Shown in pieces: positions 57,926 to 64,000 of a stretch of DNA of 64,000 bases. This DNA comes from Sceloporus undulatus (lineage: Eukaryota > Chordata > Lepidosauria > Squamata > Phrynosomatidae). The notes below the pieces were generated by a model. It ran no database searches, had not been told where the DNA came from, and saw only the letters and a program-made list of their open reading frames with translations. A program made the translations under genes and the position numbers. The stretch's first letter is position 1, and the number at the start of each line of letters is the position of its first letter. Location: contig NC_056524.1 of assembly GCF_019175285.1 (NCBI RefSeq), positions 101,198,645-101,262,644 of the forward strand, written 5' to 3'.

Positions 57926-59481
57926 TGTCAGGGTATACTACTAGGTAGTAAAAATAAAATGCACAAATAAAGTGTTGGATGACACCTGGCTTATAAGCAC
58001 TACGCATGAAAAGAATCTAGGGTCTTAGTAGACCACAAGCTAAACAGTCTGATGCAGCAACCAAAAGCCAATGCAGTTCTGGGCTGCATCAACAGGATTA
58101 TAGTGTCCACATCAAAAGAAGAAGTTGTGCCACTCTGTTCTGCTTTGGTCATATCTCAGCCGGAATATTGACTCCAGTTCTGGGCACTTTTGACAAAGTG
58201 GAACATGTCCAGAGAAGGGTGACCAAAATAACAAAAGATCTCAAAACCAAACCTTATGAGGAACAACTTGGGGAGATGGGTATGTTTAGCCAAAATATGT
58301 TGGCATTTTTGGACCCACTCTTTTGCCTTTTCCCCACTGATGTGGGTACATGCCAAGCTTTCAGCTGAAATAGGTTCTCCACTCTTGCTGCGGACAGTAT
58401 ACTTAATGTACACCAGACCCCTGATGCTTATGAGAGGGACTCTGTTCACTCACCCACCTCTGAACCAGTCCTTTATAAAAATCCATCCAGCATTTGGCTA
58501 AACAACCTTGGGATGGAGTTTTGCTTCTGCCTTCACTTCAAAAACAGCCACCTGTTTAATCAGAGACTGTTAATACACTTAGGAGGAGCATTTATATAAA
58601 GTTGATTGAGTGTGATAATGGTTGCCATCTCTCCCTGCTAACCCTGTTTCATCCAATCTCTTTGCCATATGAATGCAAGACCACTTGTGGCTGAGATGGG
58701 AAGAATTACCTGCCTTATTCCCAGGAACATGTTCTCCACAGGAGACATGGACAAGACCTACAGGCTATCATTTAATTACTATAGCTCATTAAATGGCTGC
58801 AATGCTAGCAAGGCCATTGACAACACCATATTCTCGGGAACATCTCTTTGAAAGGCAAGAAAAGGGAGGAAAGCTGTTCTGAGGAGATGAAACATTTTAC
58901 ATTTCTTATCTAATTGGATAATCTCTTTTTTTTTCTAAACTTAAGAATTCCAAATCAATTTTCACTCATTGAAAAAAAAGAGCCAATTTCAACTAAATCA
59001 AACATTTTATTTCAGTTTCAGCATTCTATTTTGCATCCAAATAATCGTTCCAAATGTATTCCTCTTGAATAAAGGTAGGGCAAAAGGTGGGTTTGGATCT
59101 GTAGATAGCTCTGTACGATTTGCAATAAATTAGGAAGGATTTTTGACTTCATATTCAGAGCTTGAAAAGTTACTCTTTGAATAACAGTTCCCAAATCCCC
59201 CAACTGACCATGCCATAAGATGCCCAAGCTGTAGATAATAGTAACATTCTGACCCAGAGAGTTCTTGCACACCACTTTCTTCTCACTCATTATGGAAGAG
59301 AAGGAGAAATTTTCCAAACAGAGGTTTCCCTCCTTCCCATAAAGTTACATAGTCTCACCTCCCAGACATAAACATGGAACTGAACATATTGTCAGAAATT
59401 CATATATTTTCGAGCTTATAAGGCATCTATGAAAGACAAAAATGTTCAGCAACATGTTCATACTTTAATAATGTAAATACA

Positions 59482-59712
59482 TTTTAGTCCATGCATGTGC
59501 CTTCAAGTCACTGTTGATTCATAGCAACCCCATGAATTTCATATAGTTTTCTTAGGCAAGGAACACTCAAGAGGTGGTTTTGCCAGTTACTTTGTCTGAA
59601 ATATACACTACAACACCTGATGTGTGTTTGTGATCTTCTGCCCAAGTACTAACCAGAGCTGATCCTACTTAGCCACTAAACAGGGATATGGTGCCTTGTT
59701 TAGGATATTTAG
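59482..59712 (-). mobile_element. 5S rRNA-derived SINE with L2-like tail
   Basis: On the plus strand it reads from the tail GTGCCTTCAAGTCACTGTTG back to CCAAGTACTAACCAGAGCTG and ATCCTACTTAGCCACTAAAC, the inverted 5S-like head. More diverged than the other two. Confidence 0.7.
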
Positions 59713-59732
59713 GACCAACCTAGTCAATGGGT

Positions 59733-59937
59733 GAGAGCCAGTGTGGTCCAGTAATTTGAGTGTTGGACTAGGACACTGGAAGACCAAGTTTTAATGTAAA
59801 CCCACTGGGTGATGTTGGCAAGTCACACTCTTTCAGAGCTCAGAGGAAGGCAAGGCAAAACTTTCTGAACAAATCTTGCCAAGAAAACCTCTTAATGTTG
59901 CCATAGGTCAGAAATGACTTGAAGGCACACAACAACA
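59733..59937 (+). mobile_element. tRNA-derived SINE with L2-like tail
   Basis: GAGCCAGTGTGGTCCAGTAA head, ACCCACTGGGTGATGTTGGC core, AAATGACTTGAAGGCACACA tail. Confidence 0.85.
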
Positions 59938-60191
59938 TTTGTGGGCATAACAATGGTAAATTTCCTAAGAGGCCAATGTAGCTCTCACTCTCTGGCAGTT
60001 AACCTTTCTTGGTACAGAGATTTAATGGCAAGTAAAATTGACATTTTTTTTCAAGCAAATTGATTTCTGAATGGATTTATATTCTTATTATGTCTGAAAA
60101 TGATGATGAGGATGTTGACTGATTCATTTTTAATCCAGCTTCCTCAGAATGGTGGAAATCTGTATTAAAAACAATTAAAATTGTTCTTGTT

Positions 60192-60388
60192 GGGCCCGTA
60201 CAGACAGGCCAAAATAAAGCTGCTTCAAGTCACTTTGGAGATATGCTGCTTAAATAACACACTCATCTTAAGAGGCCAGAAGCTGTAGCAAAGCTGTGCT
60301 CCAGTCCTTAGGACTGCATGTATAATTTAAAGAGCATACTTCCAAAGTGACCCAAAGCAGCTTTATTTTGGCCTGTCTGTACAGGCTC
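60192..60388. mobile_element. palindromic MITE, Harbinger-like
   Basis: Ends GGGCCCGTACAGACAGGCC and GGCCTGTCTGTACAGGCTC, with AAAATAAAGCTGCTTCAAGT and its inverted copy. GTT flanks both sides (60189-60191 and 60389-60391). Sister of 995-1201. Confidence 0.7.
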
Positions 60389-60439
60389 GTTGTGACCCTT
60401 CTCCCAGAGTGCTAGACCAGCATTCAAACCACTGGCTCA

Positions 60440-60720
60440 CCAGTTAAAATTGCAAATTATAAATATCAAAAATTACAAACACAATACATCATCAAATCAT
60501 AAAATAAAATGTCTACTAAAATGTTACAAAAGTAATAAAACCAGCAGAAGAAAAAGATATGTTAAACACTTCCTTATTTCTTGAAGACTAGTACAAAACA
60601 GATATGTCTTTAACGGGTGTCTCAAAAACAGTAGTGTGCAAGATGATTGGATCTCTGACAGAATGAAGTTCTGCAACTGAGGTGCCACTAACAACAGAGC
60701 CCTGATACACGTAGTATTCC
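60440..60720 (-). mobile_element. L2-type LINE 3' region, diverged
   Basis: A-rich tail plus ATATGTCTTTAACGGGTGTC and GATCTCTGACAGAATGAAGT resemble, on the minus strand, the C-terminal LINE text near the AFS..LWN box. Weak. Confidence 0.4.
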
Positions 60721-61002
60721 TGTGCTGTCAAAACACACAGACGAAGGGATGGAAGGTTAATTTAGTGGAAAACCACACACTTCACATTCACATCTGCACT
60801 ATTAATTTGCTTTTTTTAATTTTGTGTATTTCAGGCAGACTAGAACAGGTTTCATATCAGTTTTCTTGCTACCCTTGACCACATTTCTGCATTTTGTTGG
60901 ACACAGATATAGCATTATTTATTATATTTTAATTAAAAATTAATATAACACCATCAATAGCTTTCAATATCCATCTCCTCCTGCCCAAACTACACATGTG
61001 GC

Positions 61003-61212
61003 TGGAATTAGTGGTTTGAGTGTTGGACTATGACTCTGGAGATCACGGTACAATTCCTAGCTGTGTCATGAAACCAACTGGATGATCCTGAGCAAGCCAT
61101 ATGCTCTCAGCCTCAGGGAAAGGCAATAACTAATATTGCCAAGAAAACGCCATGATCCGTTCAACTTAGGGTTGCCGTAAGTTGGAAACAAGTTGAAGGC
61201 ACACAACAAGAA
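61003..61212 (+). mobile_element. tRNA-derived SINE with L2-like tail
   Basis: GGCTGGAATTAGTGGTTTGA head, CACGGTACAATTCCTAGCTG, AACCAACTGGATGATCCTGA, AACAAGTTGAAGGCACACAA tail. Confidence 0.8.
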
Positions 61213-61299
61213 GAAGAACAGCAAATAAAGACACTTCCATTCACACAGGTCTTTTTAACTTTGAGGGAAACCATCAAACTTACAGTAGCAAGACTGATA

Positions 61300-62110
61300 C
61301 AGTGGGGGTCCTTGGTATGCACTGAGGTTTGGCTCCAGGACCTCCCATGAATACCAAAATCCATGGATGCTCAAGTCCCATCAAATATAACAGCAAAGTA
61401 AAATAGAGGCGGGTTACAGACCGCCCATTTGGGGCGGGCTGTACCCGCCCCTTTCCCCAGTGTATCGGGGCCTCAGCTGCCAGAATGGCAGCTGCTGAGG
61501 CCCCGATCTGCCGCTTTTCAGGCTGCAGGGAAGCGGCAAAACGCTGCTTCCCCGCAGCCTGAAAAGGGGTGTCCTTGGGGCTTCAAGCCCCAAGGACACC
61601 CCACGGTGGTGGGGAGGAGGAGAAAGGGGCCGCTTGGCCCCTTTCTCCCTTGCTTCGCTGGGCACAGCCATCTGAAGGCTGCACACAGCGACGCAAAGCG
61701 GCACCGCAAACCAGGAAGGAGCTCTGAAATGGAGCTCCTTACTGGTCCGCGCTAAGGGCACACTAGGCGCCCTGGCGTGGAGCGAGGACATCACGTCCGC
61801 GCCGCCCCATATAGAGGCGGTGCAGCTGTGACGTCCTCATGGCGGCGGCCGTCTGGAACAGCCACTGTAATTTTTTACGCGCAAAGCGCGTATTAGGGTT
61901 AGGGAGGTGCGGAAGCACCGCACCTCCCTAACCCTAGTACACGCTCTGCGCGTACTTTAATGGCAGTGTGTAACCCGCCAGTGTCACTTTTATAAAATGG
62001 AAAATCACGGTTTGCCTTTTGGAATTTACAGTATATGCTTTTTAAATATTTTCAAGTAGTGGATGCTTGAATCCATGAATAAAGAATCGATAGATATGGC
62101 AGGCCATCTG
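61300..62110. mobile_element. Tigger-like DNA transposon split by a nested MITE
   Basis: The left part starts CAGTGGGGGTCCTTGGTATG after TA and contains CCAAAATCCATGGATGCTCA, AGTCCCATCAAATATAACAG. The right part resumes at 61980 with ACTTTTATAAAATGGAAAAT and ends GGATGCTTGAATCCATGAAT, AAAGAATCGATAG...CATCTG before TA. Removing the insert leaves about 240 bp, a non-autonomous element like MER2/Tigger types. Confidence 0.8.
61408..61979. mobile_element. GC-rich MITE with terminal foldback, nested in Tigger
   Basis: Ends GGCGGGTTACAGACCGCC and (right, reverse complement) GGCGGGTTACACACTGCC. The CpG-rich interior has internal palindromes. The right 105 bp (61863-61967) form a long hairpin containing TTAGGGTTAGGG. 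Long frames on both strands are compositional. Confidence 0.75.
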
Positions 62111-62705
62111 TACATGGTTAATTGATGCTGTATTGATATTGTATTCCCCATCACCATGTACAGCTGTGAGAGCTGGACAGTGAAGAAAGCAGAGAGGCAG
62201 AAAATTAATTCATTTGAGATGTGATGCTGGAGAAGCGTGGTGAAGATACCATGGACAGCCAAAAAAGACAACCAAATGGGTCCTAGAACAGATCAAACCA
62301 GAACTCTCCCAGGAAACCAAGATGATTAAGCTGAGACTGTCATACTTTGGCCACTTAATGAGAAGGCATGATTCATTAGAAAAGGCTATAATGCTAGCAG
62401 AGGTAGAGGGGGGCATAAAGATAGGAAGACTACATGCCAGATGGATAGACTTAACCAGGGAGGTCAAGGGCAGGATGATCTACAGCAGCAGTTCCCAAAA
62501 ATTGGTTCCCCAGGTTCGGCTCCCAGAACCGCCACACAGTTTGTCCAATGGGTCAGGAATTTTGGAAGCCAAAACACCTAGAAGACCAAAGCTTGGGAAC
62601 CACTGATCTACAGGATCTAAGCAGTGGTTGAAGATAGACAGGGAGGCTTGAAGATGTCTCAAACACAGGGTCACCATGAGTCAAGGCTGATTTAAGGGCA
62701 GTTAA
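62105..62705 (+). mobile_element. Bov-B (RTE) LINE 3' fragment
   Basis: Pieces CESWTVKKAERQKINSFEM, TKMIKLRLSYFGHLMRRHDS, LEKAIMLAEVEG and RLHARWIDLTREVKG; tail ACAGGGTCACCATGAGTCAA, GGGCAGTTAATAATAA. A hAT MITE interrupts it. Confidence 0.85.
62486..62605. mobile_element. non-autonomous hAT in Bov-B
   Basis: Ends CAGCAGTTCCCAAAAATTGG and (right, reverse complement) CAGTGGTTCCCAAGCTTTGG; perfect 8-bp duplication ATCTACAG at 62478-62485 and 62606-62613. 120 bp. Confidence 0.9.
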
Positions 62706-62772
62706 TAATAAAACATCACTATTATGGTGGTTTGAATGTTGGACTAGGACACTGGGAGACCAGGGTTGGAAT

Positions 62773-62873
62773 TTTACTGTGCCATTGCATATAATGGGAC
62801 TTGAGCATCCACCGATTTTGTTATCCATGGGGGACCCTGGAACCAAACCCCAGCGGATACCAAGGGCCCACTG
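62773..62873 (-). mobile_element. Tigger-like end fragment
   Basis: Inverted relative to 61300: GACTTGAGCATCCACCGATT, GGGGGACCCTGGAACCAAAC, GCGGATACCAAGGGCCCACTG then TA. It sits between two copies of the same SINE head. Confidence 0.7.
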
Positions 62874-62879
62874 TATAGT

Positions 62880-63085
62880 GGTTTGAGTGTTGGACTAGGA
62901 CACTGGGAGACCAGGGTTGGAATTCCCGCTCAACCATGTAAACCAACTGGGTGACCTTGGGATTGTCACACTCTCTCAGCCTCAGAGGATGGCAATGACC
63001 AAAAAACCCTCTGAAGTAAGTGCCAAGAAAGCTCCATGATAGGGTCGCCCTAATGACTTTGAGGCACACAATAACAACAACATAT
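62880..63085 (+). mobile_element. tRNA-derived SINE with L2-like tail
   Basis: GGTTTGAGTGTTGGACTAGG head, AACCAACTGGGTGACCTTGG core, GATAGGGTCGCCCTAATGAC, TTTGAGGCACACAATAACAA tail. Its first 45 bases also occur at 62729-62773. Confidence 0.85.
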
Positions 63086-63109
63086 TACAAAGAAACAACA
63101 ACTGCAACT

Positions 63110-63440
63110 ACATTTATTTATTTATTTAGGGAGACTTTTGAGCTCCTTCTGCAGAGTTGTTCCCTTCTGGGCTCCTTCCTCTGAAGGGTACTGTTACTAT
63201 TATTACAAATAAACAACAACAATTACTATTATTACAAACAAACAACAACTACTACAATATTACTATTATTATTATTATTGGAGACTTCTGAGCTCCTTCT
63301 GTAGAGCTGTCCCTTCCAGGCTCCTTCCTCTGAAGGAGACTATTATTACAAATGAACAACAACAAAAATATTGTTGTTGTTGTTGTTGTTTAGGGAGACC
63401 TCTGAGCCCCTCTGCAGAGCTGTCCCTTCCAGGCTGCTTC
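63110..63440. repeat. three diverged copies of a GAGACTTCTGAGCTCCTTC unit between AAC/ATT repeats
   Basis: GAGACTTTTGAGCTCCTTCT, GAGACTTCTGAGCTCCTTCT and GAGACCTCTGAGCCCCTCTG begin near 63130, 63281 and 63396. Each is followed by AG(C/T)TGT(T)CCCTTC(C/T)...GCT(C/G)CTTCCTCTGAAGG and, for the first two, by AC(A)TATTATTACAAA(T) runs. This is a local triplication just upstream of NMS. Confidence 0.8.
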
Positions 63441-63590
63441 CTCTGAAGGGACTGGGCTCAGGGCTGAGGGGCTTGTGTTGCAGGAGTGCCTTCCTCCTCC
63501 AGATCAAGGCTCAGCTGGAGTCCAGGCTGGCCAGACAAAAAGGGCAAGACGCCTCGCCTCGCCTTCTGGTGGACTTCTTCTGGAGGCAAG

Positions 63591-63699
63591 ATGCGGAGGC
63601 TCCGCCGGAGAAGCCTAGTCTCTGGACCACTGCAGCCCCCCTCCTTCTTCCCCTTGCTCTTCCTCCTCTACTGCCTCTGCAAGGGACAATGCAGCTCAG
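63591..63699 (+). CDS. NMS: Neuromedin S exon 1 (signal peptide), rest beyond window
   Basis: The ATG at 63591 opens MRRLRRRSLVSGPLQPPS followed by FFPLLFLLYCLCKGQCSSG, and the exon ends at a strong donor CAG|gtgagg (63700). The hydrophobic core and the ending FPL..LYCLC...SSG resemble the human NMS signal peptide (FPLILAIYCFC...PSSG, as I recall it). NMS is a secreted hypothalamic peptide precursor acting on neuromedin U receptors. The position fits: in human, NMS lies next to CHST10, on the opposite strand and head to head. An upstream in-frame ATG exists at 63486, but the chosen start matches the family length better. The mature peptide exons are outside the window, so the call rests on a signal peptide plus synteny. 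Confidence 0.68.
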
Positions 63700-63811
63700 G
63701 TGAGGCTCCCTGCAGGCAAGAGAGGCTGCAGGTAACAGAGACTTTTGCTGTGGTTGTTGTTGCATGCCTCCCATTTGTGGCCACCCTTCAATCTCCAGCG
63801 CCTGGAGAGCT

Positions 63812-63882
63812 TGACCCCTGGGCAAGTCCCACTCTCTCAGCCTCAGAGGATGGCCATGGCAAGCCCCCTCTGAAGAAGAAGG
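63812..63882 (+). mobile_element. SINE core fragment in NMS intron 1
   Basis: GACCCCTGGGCAAGTCCCAC, TCTCTCAGCCTCAGAGGATG, GCCATGGCAAGCCCCCTCTG, as in the other tRNA-derived SINEs; then a GAG/GGA run. Confidence 0.75.
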
Positions 63883-63979
63883 AGGAGGAGGAGGAGGAGG
63901 AGGAAAAACTCAACTTTGCAGGGTTTTAAAATTCTAACATTTCCACTGGGAATGACAACAGATGATAGTCTGCAGTGGG

Positions 63980-64000
63980 AGTCAGTGTAGTGGTTTGAAT
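63980..64000 (+). mobile_element. start of another tRNA-derived SINE, cut by window edge
   Basis: AGTGTAGTGGTTTGAAT is the family's head. Confidence 0.55.

Larger units (their letters stand above)
56505..58310 (+). mobile_element. CR1 LINE carrying two SINE insertions
   Basis: Endonuclease pieces: ITET, DESHDWNVVMEEYNLFQQNK, CEEFPDL, TKHSRRRDIIVIGDFNHPDI and YWKFNCQGPTNSSPFLQ (IGDFN is the endonuclease box). After the two SINEs come reverse transcriptase C-terminal pieces (ALVISQPEYxLQFWA-like, VEHVQRRVTKITKDLKTKPY, EEQLGEMGMF). The central polymerase core is missing and frames are broken throughout. Confidence 0.85.

Noticed and set aside
59018-59317. 99-codon minus-strand frame
   Set aside because: No recognisable motif, no splice context, and no neighbour suggesting a gene.
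61414-61794. Overlapping frames of 108-126 codons on both strands
   Set aside because: They lie wholly inside the CpG-rich MITE at 61408-61979.

Overview
This is a vertebrate nuclear window. I read it as a squamate reptile, probably a lizard. The evidence is the repeat mix: Bov-B (RTE) LINEs, CR1 and L2-group LINEs, tRNA-derived and 5S rRNA-derived SINEs with L2-like tails, a SPIN hAT transposon, many short inverted-repeat DNA transposons, and rich ATT and CA/TCTA microsatellites. The species is inference.

Two host genes are supported. The first is CHST10 (HNK-1 / glucuronyl 3-O-sulfotransferase) on the minus strand. Five coding exons are readable at 37054-37153, 34192-34289, 29544-29778, 28239-28344 and 13978-14514. 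Together they give about 358 codons, against 356 in the human protein as I recall it. A CpG-rich block near 47031-47400 is the best candidate for its first, noncoding exon and promoter. The second gene starts at the right edge on the plus strand. Exon 1 at 63591-63699 encodes a signal peptide ending CSSG and looks like neuromedin S (NMS). CHST10 and NMS lie head to head in the human genome too, so the two calls support each other.

The most striking large-scale feature is a direct tandem duplication of about 8 kb (16359-24595 and 24596-32551). It carries two CHST10 exons. The left copy differs from the right almost only by scattered small deletions, in exons and noncoding DNA alike. It lies just right of a 25-N gap (14515-14539) that removes the splice acceptor of the last CHST10 exon. 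I interpret the left copy as unpolished long-read gap filling that overlaps the neighbouring contig, not as a biological duplication. A 75-bp minisatellite inside it has about 10 units in the left copy and about 2 in the right.

Layout: 1-13977 is intergenic sequence and CHST10 3' flank with scattered MITEs, a Bov-B fragment and two clean DNA transposons. 13978-37189 is the CHST10 coding region. 37190-47031 is the probable first intron and includes a 2-kb inverted-repeat element with an internal minisatellite. 47031-63590 is the CHST10-NMS intergenic interval, dense in nested repeats: Bov-B in a microsatellite, SPIN, CR1 carrying two SINEs, and a Tigger-like element carrying a foldback MITE. 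63591-64000 is NMS exon 1 and intron 1. I found no operon-like, CRISPR or unprecedented gene system. The novelty here is in repeat biology and assembly structure.
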